Assembly (NCBI RefSeq): GCF_040676615.1
Contig: NZ_JBFAPI010000001.1
Location: 186,001 to 250,000 of the forward strand
Reading direction: 5' to 3'
Origin: Asanoa sp040676615
GTDB taxonomy: Bacteria > Actinomycetota > Actinomycetes > Mycobacteriales > Micromonosporaceae
DNA length: 64,000 nt
In this document: positions 1 through 10,029 of the stretch, one piece after another
Layout of the letters: the number at the start of each line of letters is the position of its first letter
Position numbering within the stretch: position 1 is the stretch's first letter
Notes under the pieces: model-generated
Database searches by the model: none
Told to the model about the DNA's origin: nothing
What the model saw: the letters and a program-made list of their open reading frames with translations, nothing else
Translations under genes and position numbers: made by a program

Positions 1-2
1 GC

Positions 3-782
3 TACCCGAGCGAGATCCACGTGCTGGCGTCCGGCGGCCTGCGCAAGGCCAGCCACTACATCGTGCGGGTGGTCAAGGACGGCGAGATCCTGGCCCGCCA
101 GACCGGCCTGCTCGACGTCCGGGGCCGCCCGGTCCGGGGCCTGCCGCAGCACGTCGTCTCCGGCAACGTCTGCTGCTCGGTGGCGGCCTGGCGGGGCGCC
201 TTCATGGCACACGGCTCGCTGACCGAGCCGGGCCGCTCCAGCGCGCTGGAGATCACCTGCCCGGGCCCCGAGTCCGCGCTGGCGCTGGTCGGCGCCGCCC
301 GGCGGATCGGCATCACCGCCAAGGCCCGCGAGGTCCGCGGTGTCGACCGGGTCGTGGTCAAGGACGGCGACGCGATCTCCGCGCTGCTCACCCGGATCGG
401 CGCGCACAGCAGCGTGCTGGCCTGGGAGGAGCGCCGGGTCCGGCGCGAGGTGCGGGCCACCGCCAACCGGCTGGCCAACTTCGACGACGCCAACCTGCGC
501 CGCTCGGCGCGGGCGGCGGTGGCGGCCGCGGCCCGGGTGACCCGGGCCCTGGAGATCCTCGCCGACGACGCACCGACGCATCTGACCTCGGCGGGCAAGC
601 TGCGCCTCGATCACCGTCAGGCGTCCCTCGAAGAACTCGGTGCGCTCGCCGACCCGCCGTTGACGAAGGACGCCATCGCCGGCCGGATCCGCCGACTGCT
701 GGCCCTGGCCGACAAGCGGGCGCGTGATCTCGGCATACCCGACACCGAGGCGGCTGTGACGCCCGACATGTTGGTGGTCTGA
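3..782 (+). CDS. whiA: DNA-binding protein WhiA, 3' part
   Basis: This is the C-terminal part of WhiA, the sporulation-control DNA-binding protein of actinobacteria. The reading frame is open from base 3, so the true start lies left of the window; about 259 of the usual ~325 residues are present. The last ~60 residues (from LRLDHRQASLEELG) form the WhiA C-terminal helix-turn-helix. The N-terminal LAGLIDADG-like half is mostly outside. WhiA directly upstream of gap is the standard actinobacterial order (rapZ-yvcK-whiA-gap), which supports the call. The ATG at 21 is internal, not the start. Confidence 0.95.
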   Translation, partial: YPSEIHVLASGGLRKASHYIVRVVKDGEILARQTGLLDVRGRPVRGLPQHVVSGNVCCSVAAWRGAFMAHGSLTEPGRSSALEITCPGPESALALVGAARRIGITAKAREVRGVDRVVVKDGDAISALLTRIGAHSSVLAWEERRVRREVRATANRLANFDDANLRRSARAAVAAAARVTRALEILADDAPTHLTSAGKLRLDHRQASLEELGALADPPLTKDAIAGRIRRLLALADKRARDLGIPDTEAAVTPDMLVV

Positions 783-926
783 CACCCCCACCTGCCGCGT
801 CGGCAAAACAGCCACTCAGATACTGTCGTCAGGTACGGCGACGGGGCCGGCAACCGGTTCTAACACCGGCCGGCGTACGCGGTATTCGCGGCGGCCGGCA
901 ATCTCATCATCGAGGAGATGAAACCT

Positions 927-1931
<1,005 letters not shown>

Positions 1932-1936
1932 CCATC

Positions 1937-3133
1937 ATGAAGACGCTTGACGATCTCCTCGCGGAGGGAGTCGCAGGTCGGCGCGTCCTGGTGCGCGCCG
2001 ACCTGAACGTCCCGTTCGCCAAGGACCAGCCGGGTCTGATCACCGACGACGGTCGGATCCGGGCCGTCCTACCCACCATCGAGGCGCTCCGCGACGCGGG
2101 CGCCGCCGTGATCGTGATGTCCCACCTGGGCCGCCCCAAGGGCGCGCCCGACCCGAAATACACGCTGGCCCCGGTCGCCACCCGGCTCGGCGAGCTGCTC
2201 GACGGCCCGATCGTCTTCGCGGAAGACACGGTCGGCCCTTCGGCGCGCCAAAAGGTCGACGCCCTCGCCGGCGGTCAGGTGCTGCTGCTCGAGAACCTGC
2301 GGTTCAACGCCGGTGAGACCAGCAAGGACGACGCCGAGCGCGGCGCGTTCGCCGACCAGCTCGCGGCGTTCGCCGAGGCATACGTCGACGACGCGTTCGG
2401 CGCGGTGCACCGCAAGCACGCCAGCGTCTTCGACGTACCCGCGCGGTTGCCGCACTTCGCCGGTGGCCTGGTGCTCCGCGAGGTCGAGGTGCTCGACCGG
2501 CTGACCACCGACCCGGAGCGCCCCTACGTGGTGGTGCTCGGCGGTGCGAAGGTCTCCGACAAGCTCGCGGTCATCGAGGCGCTGCTGCCCAAGGTCGACC
2601 GGTTGCTGGTCGGCGGCGGCATGTGCTTCACGTTCCTGCGGGCCCAGGGCCACGGCATCGGCAAGTCGCTGCTCGAAGACGAGATGGTCGACACCTGCCG
2701 CGACCTGCTCGCCCGCGGCGGCGACAAGATCCTGCTGCCGACCGACGTGGTGGCCGCCACCGCGTTCGCGGCCGACGCCGACCACGAGGTGGTGGCCGTC
2801 GACGCGATCCCGGCCGACCGGCTCGGGCTCGACATCGGCCCGGCCAGCGTGGCCGCCTTCGCCGGCGCTCTCGGCGACGCGCGCACGGTCTTCTGGAACG
2901 GCCCGATGGGCGTCTTCGAGCTGGCGCCGTTCGCGGCCGGCACCCGGGGCGTGGCTGAGGCGATCATGAAGGTCGACGGCCTGACCGTCGTCGGTGGCGG
3001 TGACTCCGCGGCCGCGGTCCGCGCGCTCGGCCTCGACGACGACGCCTTCGGCCACATCTCGACCGGCGGGGGAGCCTCGCTGGAATACCTGGAGGGCAAG
3101 AGCCTTCCGGGCATCGCCGCTCTGGAGTCCTGA
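1937..3133 (+). CDS. pgk: Phosphoglycerate kinase
   Basis: Transfers the acyl phosphate of 1,3-bisphosphoglycerate to ADP, making ATP and 3-phosphoglycerate. The 398-residue length is standard. The signature RADLNVPF lies near residues 22-29, GGAKVSDK is at mid-protein, and GGGDSAAA near the C-terminus forms part of the nucleotide site. The start ATG 1937 is 5 nt after the gap stop, and the stop TGA shares its last base with the tpiA ATG, so translation is probably coupled. The frame stays open far upstream through gap, but the family N-terminus fits 1937. Confidence 0.97.
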   Translation: MKTLDDLLAEGVAGRRVLVRADLNVPFAKDQPGLITDDGRIRAVLPTIEALRDAGAAVIVMSHLGRPKGAPDPKYTLAPVATRLGELLDGPIVFAEDTVGPSARQKVDALAGGQVLLLENLRFNAGETSKDDAERGAFADQLAAFAEAYVDDAFGAVHRKHASVFDVPARLPHFAGGLVLREVEVLDRLTTDPERPYVVVLGGAKVSDKLAVIEALLPKVDRLLVGGGMCFTFLRAQGHGIGKSLLEDEMVDTCRDLLARGGDKILLPTDVVAATAFAADADHEVVAVDAIPADRLGLDIGPASVAAFAGALGDARTVFWNGPMGVFELAPFAAGTRGVAEAIMKVDGLTVVGGGDSAAAVRALGLDDDAFGHISTGGGASLEYLEGKSLPGIAALES

Positions 3134-3924
3134 TGGCGCCGCTCGCGCGCCGGCCGTTGATGGCCGGCAACTGGAAGATGAACCTCAACCACCTCGAGGC
3201 CATCGCCCTGGTCCAGAAGCTGGCGTTCAGCCTCAACGAGCAGCAGCTCACCGACGTCGAGACGGTGGTGATCCCGCCGTTCACCGACCTGCGCAGCGTG
3301 CAGACCCTGGTCGACGGCGACAAGCTGCTCATCGGGTACGGCGCACAGGACCTCTCGCCGCACAAGGGTGGCGCCTACACGGGCGACATCTCCGGCCCGA
3401 TGCTGGCCAAGCTCGGCTGCTCCTACGTCGTGGTCGGCCACTCCGAGCGGCGGCAACACCACCACGAAGACGACCAGGTGGTCAACGCCAAGGTGCAGGC
3501 GGCACTGGCCAACGACCTCACGCCGATCTTCTGCCTCGGTGAGGGCATGGATGTCCGCGAGGCCGCGGGGCACGTGGCGCACTGCACGTCGCAGCTCGAG
3601 GCCGGGCTCGCCGGGCTCAAGGCCGAGCAGGTCCGCAAGGTCGTCATCGCCTACGAGCCGGTCTGGGCGATCGGCACCGGCAAGACGGCGACGCCGGACG
3701 ACGCGCAGGAGGTCTGCGGCGCGGTCCGGGCCCGGCTGCAGGAGCGGTTCGACGCCGAAACGGCCGAGACCACCCGCATCCTGTACGGGGGCTCGGTCAA
3801 GGCCAACAACGTGGCCGGCATCATGGCCATGCCCGACGTCGACGGTGCGCTGGTCGGCGGCGCCAGCATCGACGCCGACGAGTTCGTGCAGATCGTCCGG
3901 TTCCCGGAGCACCTCAAGAAGTAG
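3133..3924 (+). CDS. tpiA: Triosephosphate isomerase
   Basis: Interconverts dihydroxyacetone phosphate and glyceraldehyde-3-phosphate. All catalytic motifs are visible: GNWKMN with the active-site Lys (residues ~12-17), VVGHSERR with the electrophilic His, AYEPVWAIGTGKTA with the catalytic Glu and loop 6, and the phosphate-binding YGGSVK. The ATG overlaps the pgk stop by one base (TGATG). At 263 residues it has normal length. A 13-bp stem-loop follows the stop, so the glycolytic unit probably ends here or is attenuated before secG. Confidence 0.97.
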   Translation: MAPLARRPLMAGNWKMNLNHLEAIALVQKLAFSLNEQQLTDVETVVIPPFTDLRSVQTLVDGDKLLIGYGAQDLSPHKGGAYTGDISGPMLAKLGCSYVVVGHSERRQHHHEDDQVVNAKVQAALANDLTPIFCLGEGMDVREAAGHVAHCTSQLEAGLAGLKAEQVRKVVIAYEPVWAIGTGKTATPDDAQEVCGAVRARLQERFDAETAETTRILYGGSVKANNVAGIMAMPDVDGALVGGASIDADEFVQIVRFPEHLKK

Positions 3925-3932
3925 TGGGGCAC

Positions 3933-3963
3933 CGGCCGGGTCCGCACACCGCGGACCCGGCCG
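3933..3963 (+). terminator. Stem-loop after tpiA
   Basis: A perfect 13-bp inverted repeat (arms 3933-3945 and 3951-3963, loop ACACC) starts 8 nt after the tpiA stop. There is no T-run, which is common for actinobacterial terminators, so it may end or weaken transcription into secG. Confidence 0.7.
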
Positions 3964-4059
3964 CTATCCTTGGCGATGCCGCCACCGATGCCTGGACCTT
4001 CGGTCGGCACGGAGAACCTGGTTTCGAGGAAGCGCCCACCGAGAGGAACGACCACCACC

Positions 4060-4314
4060 ATGCCGATCGCATTCGCCTACACGTTGATCGTGTTGCTGAT
4101 CATCACGAGCGTGCTGCTGACGATGCTGATCCTGCTGCACCGCGGCAAGGGTGGCGGCCTGTCCAGCATGTTCGGCGGCGGCGTCAGCACCAACCTCGCC
4201 GGTTCCTCGATCGCCGAGAAAAACCTCGACCGCTACACCCTGCTGGTGGGGGTCGTGTGGTTCGCGTGCATCGTGGGTCTGGGCCTCTGGCTCAAACTCG
4301 CGGTCGCAAGCTGA
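4060..4314 (+). CDS. secG: Preprotein translocase subunit SecG
   Basis: Small membrane subunit of the SecYEG translocon, which assists protein export. The 84-residue protein has two hydrophobic segments (about residues 4-24 and 58-78) around a Gly/Ser-rich loop, GKGGGLSSMFGGG, typical of SecG. The start is ATG 4060, preceded by GAGAGGAA at 4041-4048; an upstream ATG at 3970 would add 30 residues unlike the family. Position between tpiA and rbpA is the conserved actinobacterial arrangement. Confidence 0.93.
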   Translation: MPIAFAYTLIVLLIITSVLLTMLILLHRGKGGGLSSMFGGGVSTNLAGSSIAEKNLDRYTLLVGVVWFACIVGLGLWLKLAVAS

Positions 4315-4344
4315 CCCTCATGTCGGCCAAACAGTCGTAAAATC

Positions 4345-4386
4345 GTGCGCGGTCCGGACGTCTGATCCGGGCCGCGCACTGTTTTT
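4345..4386 (+). terminator. Intrinsic terminator after secG
   Basis: Arms 4345-4358 (GTGCGCGGTCCGGA) and 4366-4379 (TCCGGGCCGCGCAC) pair over 14 positions with one T-G wobble, around a 7-nt loop, followed by TGTTTTT. This is the clearest Rho-independent terminator in the window and separates secG from rbpA. Confidence 0.88.
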
Positions 4387-4470
4387 CCAGCTCAGGTTAG
4401 TTCCGCTTCACCGCGTCAGGAAGCCGCGTCCCCCGCGGCCGACCCCGCACGACGACAGGAGCGAGATACC

Positions 4471-4815
4471 GTGCCAAGCGGCAGCGCAATCCGAGGCACC
4501 CGCGTCGGTTCCGGCCCGATCCGACCGACGGAGCGGTGCGAGCCCGCACCTCGCCATCCGGTGACCTACTGGTGCGCCAACTCCCACCCGACCGAGGTCT
4601 CCCTCGCCGCCGACGTCACCCCACCGGTGACCTGGGACTGCCCCCGCTGTGGGCAGCCGGGCGGCCTCGACGCGGCCAACCCGCCCGGCCGGCCGCGCAG
4701 CGAGCCCTACAAGACCCACCTGGCCTATGTGAAGGAGCGCCGCAGCGACGCCGACGGCGCCGCCATCCTCGCCGAGGCGCTCGCCAACCTCCGCCAGCGC
4801 CGCGGCGAAAACTAG
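4471..4815 (+). CDS. rbpA: RNA polymerase-binding protein RbpA
   Basis: Actinobacterial transcription factor that binds RNA polymerase and principal sigma factors and stabilises the open complex. The 114-residue protein has the RbpA N-terminal tail (SAIRGTRVGSG), the core with WCANSH and CPRCG cysteines that hold its zinc-like fold, and the basic linker plus sigma-interaction helix toward the C-terminus (LAYVKERRS onward). Start is GTG 4471 with AGGAG 9 nt upstream. It has its own transcription unit, between the secG terminator and a stem-loop facing the converging pgl gene. Confidence 0.95.
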   Translation: MPSGSAIRGTRVGSGPIRPTERCEPAPRHPVTYWCANSHPTEVSLAADVTPPVTWDCPRCGQPGGLDAANPPGRPRSEPYKTHLAYVKERRSDADGAAILAEALANLRQRRGEN

Positions 4816-4832
4816 CCGCCGCTCCAGCAGCG

Positions 4833-4860
4833 GGCGCCGGTCGTGAACGCGACCGGCGCC
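4833..4860. terminator. Bidirectional stem-loop between rbpA and pgl
   Basis: An 11-bp perfect inverted repeat (arms 4833-4843 and 4850-4860, 6-nt loop) lies between the convergent stops of rbpA (4815) and pgl (4892). It could end transcripts from both sides; no T-run is present. Confidence 0.65.
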
Positions 4861-4891
4861 GCCGCCCGTTCGACCTGCCCGGGCTGGCCGG

Positions 4892-5665
4892 TCAGGTCCG
4901 GACGCTGCGGAAGGTGCGCGGCACCTGCGCCGCGGCCGCGCTGTCGAGCTGCCAGATCGTGCGGTTGACGCCGTGCACGCCCGCCGCGGGCAGCTGCACC
5001 GGCCCGGCGCCGGCCAGGGCCATGCCCACCGCGCCGGCCTTGTCGGGCCCGGCCGCGACCAGCCAGACCTCGTCGGCGGTGTTGATCGTCGGCAGGGTCA
5101 GCGTGATCCGCACCGGCGGCGGCTTCGGGCTGCCCCGCACCGCGCTCACCGGGCGGGTCTCGTAGGCCACCGGGTGCTCCGGGAACACCGACGCCACGTG
5201 GCCGTCTTCGCCCACGCCGAGCATCAGCACGTCGAAGTGGGGGAGCGGGGCGGTGCCGGGCCGGGCCGCCCGGGCCAGCTCCTGCGCGTAGCGGGCCGCC
5301 GCCGCCTCCGGGTCGTTGCCGTCCGGGCCGTCGGACGGCGGCATCGCGTGCACCCGGGCCGCCGGCACCTTCAGCGCGTCGAGGAGCTGCTCACGGGCCT
5401 GGGTCTCGTTGCGGTCGGGATGCCCGGCCGGCAGGAACCGCTCGTCACCCCACCAGAAGTCGACCCGCGACCAGTCGACCGCGTCGCTGGCCGGCAGGTC
5501 CCGGACGGCCCGGTGTGTCGCGCCGGCGATGCGGCCACCGGTCAGCACCCACGCCGCGGCACCGCGGTCGGCCTGTGCGTCGATCAGCGCCACCACCAAC
5601 CGCGCCGCCACCGCGTGCGCCAGCACGTCGGCATCGGCGTGGACGATGACACCCGTCTCACTCAT
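4892..5665 (-). CDS. pgl: 6-phosphogluconolactonase
   Basis: Hydrolyses 6-phosphogluconolactone, the product of Zwf, in the oxidative pentose-phosphate pathway. The 257-residue protein carries the SugarP-isomerase-like motifs of the DevB/Pgl family, notably FWWGDERF near residue 70 and MLGVGEDGHVASVFPEH. ATG 5665 overlaps the opcA stop (ATGA), so it is translationally coupled as last gene of the tkt-tal-pgi-zwf-opcA-pgl operon. An 11-bp stem-loop follows. Confidence 0.95.
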   Translation of the reverse strand: MSETGVIVHADADVLAHAVAARLVVALIDAQADRGAAAWVLTGGRIAGATHRAVRDLPASDAVDWSRVDFWWGDERFLPAGHPDRNETQAREQLLDALKVPAARVHAMPPSDGPDGNDPEAAAARYAQELARAARPGTAPLPHFDVLMLGVGEDGHVASVFPEHPVAYETRPVSAVRGSPKPPPVRITLTLPTINTADEVWLVAAGPDKAGAVGMALAGAGPVQLPAAGVHGVNRTIWQLDSAAAAQVPRTFRSVRT

Positions 5666-6789
5666 GCGTCGGCGCCCGGCGTGGGGGTGGTCGGCGCGGA
5701 GCCCTGTGCGGTGCCCGCACCGGCCGAGGCCGGGCGGACCCGGTCGCCGGTGCGCGGCGGCATGTCTTCGACCTGGGTGGGCGGGCCGCCGCCGACGATG
5801 CCGGGCCCCATGCCGGGCGCGTGGCCGGCGGTCACCGGGTCCTTCCAGACGTGCACCCGGTGCGCCGGGCGGGTGTCGAGCCCGGTCTCGCCGGTCATCG
5901 CGCTCAGCGCCTCGGCGTAGACCTGGTCGGGGTCGAGCCGGCGCAACTCCTCGGCCAGTTCCTCGCCGAGCGGGCGGCGGACCAGCGGCAGCTGCCGCTC
6001 GATCTGGTGCGTGCGGGTGAAGACCGCCATGTCCTGGTCGCGCACGAGCTTGACCTCGTCGTTGTTGGCCGCGACCATCGCGACCGACCGCATGATCCGG
6101 TAGTCGTCGGTGGTCACCCAGCGGGGCTCGAGCTTGAGCCGGGCGGCCAGCCAGCCCGACATCAGCGCGGCGGTCGGGTCGTGCTCGGGCGCCTCCACGG
6201 TGGCGCCCACGAGCTTGGCCTCGGTGGTGTCGAACGCCGACGCGACCAGCGTGCGCCACGGGGTGATCCGGGTCCACGCCAGGTCGGTGTCGCCGGGGGC
6301 GTAGTCCTTGGCCCGCTGTCGCAGCGCGGCGACCGGGTCGGGGGTCTGCGAGACGTCGGTGATCCGGCGGTCGGCGACCACACCGAGGAAGTCGTTGGCG
6401 ATCCGGTCCGGCGGCTCGCCGTGCCACCAGGTGACCACCGGCACGTCCGGGACGAGCAGCGGCATGACCACCGACTCGGCGTGCAGCGCGAGCCGGCCGT
6501 ACATCCGCATCACGACGGCCTCGCACGGGCCGAGGCGGCCGCCCACGACCACCTCGGCGTCGAGGCGGTTGCTGGGGCGCTCGACGTCGGCGCGCACCAC
6601 GATCAGCAGCCGGCACGGGTGCATCTGGGCGGCGATCGTCGCCGCCGCCTCGGCCTCGCGGACCCGCTTCTCGTCGACCACGACGATCAGCGTCAGCGCC
6701 ATGCCGCTGGCCACGCCGCCGGCCGACCGGCGCTCGGTGGCCAGCGCCTTGACCACCTCGTTGCCGGTGGTGTCCCAGAGCCCGATCAT
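5662..6789 (-). CDS. opcA: Glucose-6-phosphate dehydrogenase assembly protein OpcA
   Basis: OpcA is the actinobacterial/cyanobacterial partner required for full activity of glucose-6-phosphate dehydrogenase. The 375-residue protein begins MIGLWDTTGNEVVKAL, and the conserved VVTWWHGEPP lies near residue 125. The C-terminal ~60 residues are Pro/Gly/Ala-rich and probably disordered. Both ends overlap neighbours by 4 nt (ATGA with zwf upstream and pgl downstream), indicating tight translational coupling with zwf. Confidence 0.95.
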   Translation of the reverse strand: MIGLWDTTGNEVVKALATERRSAGGVASGMALTLIVVVDEKRVREAEAAATIAAQMHPCRLLIVVRADVERPSNRLDAEVVVGGRLGPCEAVVMRMYGRLALHAESVVMPLLVPDVPVVTWWHGEPPDRIANDFLGVVADRRITDVSQTPDPVAALRQRAKDYAPGDTDLAWTRITPWRTLVASAFDTTEAKLVGATVEAPEHDPTAALMSGWLAARLKLEPRWVTTDDYRIMRSVAMVAANNDEVKLVRDQDMAVFTRTHQIERQLPLVRRPLGEELAEELRRLDPDQVYAEALSAMTGETGLDTRPAHRVHVWKDPVTAGHAPGMGPGIVGGGPPTQVEDMPPRTGDRVRPASAGAGTAQGSAPTTPTPGADA

Positions 6790-8300
6790 GCCCGCCTCCA
6801 GTGCCGGCCGTCGCGCCGCAGCAGCTCGTCGGCCGCGTGCGGTCCCCATTCGCCTGCCCGGTAGGGCTCGGGCGCGGTGCCGGCCCAGGCTTCCTCCAGC
6901 GGGTCGATGACCCGCCAGCTCTGCTCGACCTCGGCCGCGTCGGGGAACAAGGTGCGGTCGCCGATCAGCACGTCGCGCACGAGCCGCTCGTATGCCTCGG
7001 GGCTGGACTCGGTGAACGCGGCGCCGTACTCGAAGTCCATCGCGATGTCGCGGACCTCCATCGTGGTGCCGGGCACCTTGGAGCCGAACTTGAGCACCAC
7101 GCCCTCGTCGGGCTGCACCCGGATGACCAGCTGGTTGGCGCCCAGCATCTCGATGTCGTAGGGGTTGAACGGCAGGTGCGGCGCCTTCTTGAAGATGATC
7201 GCCAGCTCGGTCACCCTGCGCGGCAGCCGCTTGCCGCAGCGCAGGTAGAACGGCACTCCGGCCCAGCGCCTGTTCTGCACGCCGAGCTTCACCGCGACGT
7301 AGGTCTCGGTGGTCGAGTCGGACGGCACGTCCTTCTCCTCGAGATAGCCGACCGCGCGCTCGCCGCCGACCCAGCCGGGCAGGTACTGCCCGCGGACCGT
7401 CTCGTCGCGGATGTCGTGCGGCAGCGTGATCGCCCGGAGCACCTTGAGCTTCTCGGTGCGGATCTCCGACGCGTCGAAGCTGGTCGGCTCCTCCATCGCG
7501 ACCAGCGTCATCAGCTGGAGCAGGTGGTTCTGGAGCACGTCTCTCGCCGCTCCCGCGGCGTCGTAGAAGCCGGCCCGGGAGCCGATGCCCACGTCTTCGG
7601 CCATGGTTATCTGCACCGAGTCGACGTATTTGCTGTTCCACAGCGGCTCGAACAGGTTGTTGGCGAACCGCAGGGCCAGGATGTTCTGGACGGTCTCCTT
7701 GCCCAGGTAGTGGTCGATCCGGAACACGTCGTCGCGGGTGAACACGTCGTCGACCAGGTCGTTGAGCGACTTGGCCGAGGGCAGGTCGTTGCCGAACGGC
7801 TTCTCCACCACGACCCGGCGCCAGCCGCCGGACTTGCGGTTGTCGGCCATCCCGGTGCGGGCGAGTTGCTTGAGCACTATCGGGAACGCCGGTGGCGGGA
7901 TCGCGAAGTAGAACGCGGCGTTGCCGGCGATGCCGTGCGTGTCGCGCAACTCGTCGAGCGTCGACGCGAGCGTGTCGAACGCCTCGTCGTCGTCGAACGC
8001 GCCCGGCACGAACTTGATGTTGCCGACGAGCCGGGCCCAGACCTCTTCCCGCCACGGTGTACGCGCGCCGCGCCGCGCCGCCTCCATCGCCAGCGACTCG
8101 AAGTCGCCGTCGCCCCAGTCGCGCCGGGCGAACCCGAGGACCACGAAGCCCGGTGGCAGCAGCCCCCGGTTCGCCAGGTCGTAGATGGCCGGCAGCAGCT
8201 TCTTGCGAGACAGGTCGCCGGTGACGCCGAAGATCACCAGCGCACAGGGCTCGGGGATCCGCGGCAACCGGCGGTCCTGCGGATCACGCAGCGGGTTCAC
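6786..8300 (-). CDS. zwf: Glucose-6-phosphate 1-dehydrogenase
   Basis: First enzyme of the oxidative pentose-phosphate pathway; oxidises glucose-6-phosphate and reduces NADP. The 504-residue length is normal. The Rossmann motif GVTGDLSRKKL is at residues ~25-35 and the substrate-binding RIDHYLGKE around residue 196 contains the catalytic region. Start is GTG 8300, preceded on the minus strand by AGGTGG. The stop overlaps the opcA start. Only 28 nt separate it from pgi. Confidence 0.96.
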   Translation of the reverse strand: MNPLRDPQDRRLPRIPEPCALVIFGVTGDLSRKKLLPAIYDLANRGLLPPGFVVLGFARRDWGDGDFESLAMEAARRGARTPWREEVWARLVGNIKFVPGAFDDDEAFDTLASTLDELRDTHGIAGNAAFYFAIPPPAFPIVLKQLARTGMADNRKSGGWRRVVVEKPFGNDLPSAKSLNDLVDDVFTRDDVFRIDHYLGKETVQNILALRFANNLFEPLWNSKYVDSVQITMAEDVGIGSRAGFYDAAGAARDVLQNHLLQLMTLVAMEEPTSFDASEIRTEKLKVLRAITLPHDIRDETVRGQYLPGWVGGERAVGYLEEKDVPSDSTTETYVAVKLGVQNRRWAGVPFYLRCGKRLPRRVTELAIIFKKAPHLPFNPYDIEMLGANQLVIRVQPDEGVVLKFGSKVPGTTMEVRDIAMDFEYGAAFTESSPEAYERLVRDVLIGDRTLFPDAAEVEQSWRVIDPLEEAWAGTAPEPYRAGEWGPHAADELLRRDGRHWRRA

Positions 8301-8328
8301 TCATACCACCTAGGATTTCGCACTGCCT

Positions 8329-10029
8329 CTAGTGTCGGTCCTGCCGGGCGGGCAGGCCCGACAACGCGCGCAGCAACTCGTCGATCCCCGCCGCACGCTC
8401 GGTGAGGTGCAGCCGGACGACGGGCCGTCCGCGGTCGGTCATCGCCTTCCGGTCGCCGGCCGCCTGGGCGGCCTGCAGGTCGGCGAACGTGTAGGGCTTG
8501 CCCGGAATCGCCAGATCGCTAACCACCGCACCGGTGACCTGCAGGAACGAGCCGACCTGGGGCCCGCCCTTGTGGTACTGCCCGGTCGAGTGCAGGTAGC
8601 GCGGGCCCCAGCCGAACGTCACCGGACGCCCGGCGGCGGTGGCCAGCAGCGCCCGCGCCTGCTCGGCCCGGGCGTCGGCGAGCCGGTCGAGGAACGCCAG
8701 CACGGCCAGATACCCGTGCGGGTCGATGCCGTCGACCAGCGCGCCGAGCACGGCGGCCAGGCTGTCGCCGCTGCCGCCGTAAACCTCGATCGCGCCCTCG
8801 GTGAACGCCGGTGCCTCGTCGGGCAGCCCCTCGGCCAGGATCCGGGTCGTGTTGTTCTTCGACTCGGTGACGTTGGGCTGGTTGAAGGGGTCGATGCCGA
8901 TCGCCCGGCCCGCGATCGCCGTCGCGTATTCCCAGGTCAGGAACTGGGCGCCGAGCGGACCGTTGACGGCCAGGTCGGGCCGGACGCCGCCGCCGGGCAT
9001 GCCGAACGGCGGCTGGGCGCCGCCGACCGTCACGGTGACGACGTCGCTGCCGTGCGCGCCCGGGCTGTCCGGCGTCTCGATGACCACCGGCAGGATGCCC
9101 TTGCCGTCTTTGCCGGTCGACTCGGCGATCAGCTGCTCGGCCCAGTCGCCGAGCCCCATGATGCCGGTGCCGTCGGAGATCAGGGCCACCTTGTCGCGCC
9201 CGCCGGCGGCCGCCGCACCGAGCGCGGCGCCTAGCGCGAGGCCGGGGTTGCCGCTCTCCTCGGCCAGCGCCGGCAGCAGTTCCTCGGCCTGGTCGAGCAG
9301 CTCGGCGACGTCGACACCGGCCAGCGCGGACGGCACGACCCCGAAGGCGGTCAGCGCCGAGTAGCGGCCGCCGACCTCGGAGTCGGCCAGGAAGACCTGG
9401 GCGCCCATCTCGCCGCCGGTGGTCTCCAGCGGCGAGCCCGGGTCGGTGACGACCACGAAGTGGCGGGCCGCCTCGGACTCGCTCATGCCGGCGTCGAGGA
9501 ACGCCTGCCAGTAGGCCCGCCGTTGGCTGTCGGTCTCGACGGTGCCGCCGGACTTGCTGGACACCACCAGCAGCGTGCGCTCCAGGCGGTCGGCCAGGGC
9601 GGCCCGGATCTGGCCGGGGTCGGTGGTGTCGAGCACGGTCAACTCGACGCCCAGGGTTCGGGTGATCACCTCGGGGGCCAGCGACGAGCCGCCCATGCCG
9701 GCCAGCACGACGTGGTCGAGGTCGGCCAGCTCGGTGCGCAGCTCGGCCAGCCGGGGCAGCAGCTCCCGGCTCTGCCGGAACGTGTCGACCCAGCCCAGCC
9801 GGATCTTCGCCTCGGCCTCCGCGTCGGGACCCCACAGCGTGGCGTCCTTGGCGACCAGCTTGGCCGGCACGTCGGCGCCGACCAGCTCCGACCGGATCGC
9901 CGCGGCCTCGGTGCTGCCGGCGCCGTAGACGGCGATGCCGGCCGCGGCGACGACGCCGTCGGCGAACGCCGGACCGGCGTCGTCGTCTGCCGCCGGAACC
10001 CCGTCGGACCCGAACCCGTAGGTGCTCAC
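8329..10029 (-). CDS. pgi: Glucose-6-phosphate isomerase
   Basis: Interconverts glucose-6-phosphate and fructose-6-phosphate, linking glycolysis with the pentose-phosphate genes around it. The 566-residue protein has two SIS-type sugar isomerase domains; SSKSGGTVETDS is the phosphate-binding signature, and GPRYLHSTGQYHKGG lies near the C-terminus. The start GTG 10029 overlaps the tal stop (GTGA). The frame is open upstream into tal, but the conserved N-terminus and the overlap pattern of this operon favour 10029. Confidence 0.94.
   Translation of the reverse strand: MSTYGFGSDGVPAADDDAGPAFADGVVAAAGIAVYGAGSTEAAAIRSELVGADVPAKLVAKDATLWGPDAEAEAKIRLGWVDTFRQSRELLPRLAELRTELADLDHVVLAGMGGSSLAPEVITRTLGVELTVLDTTDPGQIRAALADRLERTLLVVSSKSGGTVETDSQRRAYWQAFLDAGMSESEAARHFVVVTDPGSPLETTGGEMGAQVFLADSEVGGRYSALTAFGVVPSALAGVDVAELLDQAEELLPALAEESGNPGLALGAALGAAAAGGRDKVALISDGTGIMGLGDWAEQLIAESTGKDGKGILPVVIETPDSPGAHGSDVVTVTVGGAQPPFGMPGGGVRPDLAVNGPLGAQFLTWEYATAIAGRAIGIDPFNQPNVTESKNNTTRILAEGLPDEAPAFTEGAIEVYGGSGDSLAAVLGALVDGIDPHGYLAVLAFLDRLADARAEQARALLATAAGRPVTFGWGPRYLHSTGQYHKGGPQVGSFLQVTGAVVSDLAIPGKPYTFADLQAAQAAGDRKAMTDRGRPVVRLHLTERAAGIDELLRALSGLPARQDRH

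Noticed and set aside
821..826. TACTGT as a -10 box for gap
   Set aside because: No acceptable -35 element at 16-18 nt and a long leader; too weak to list.
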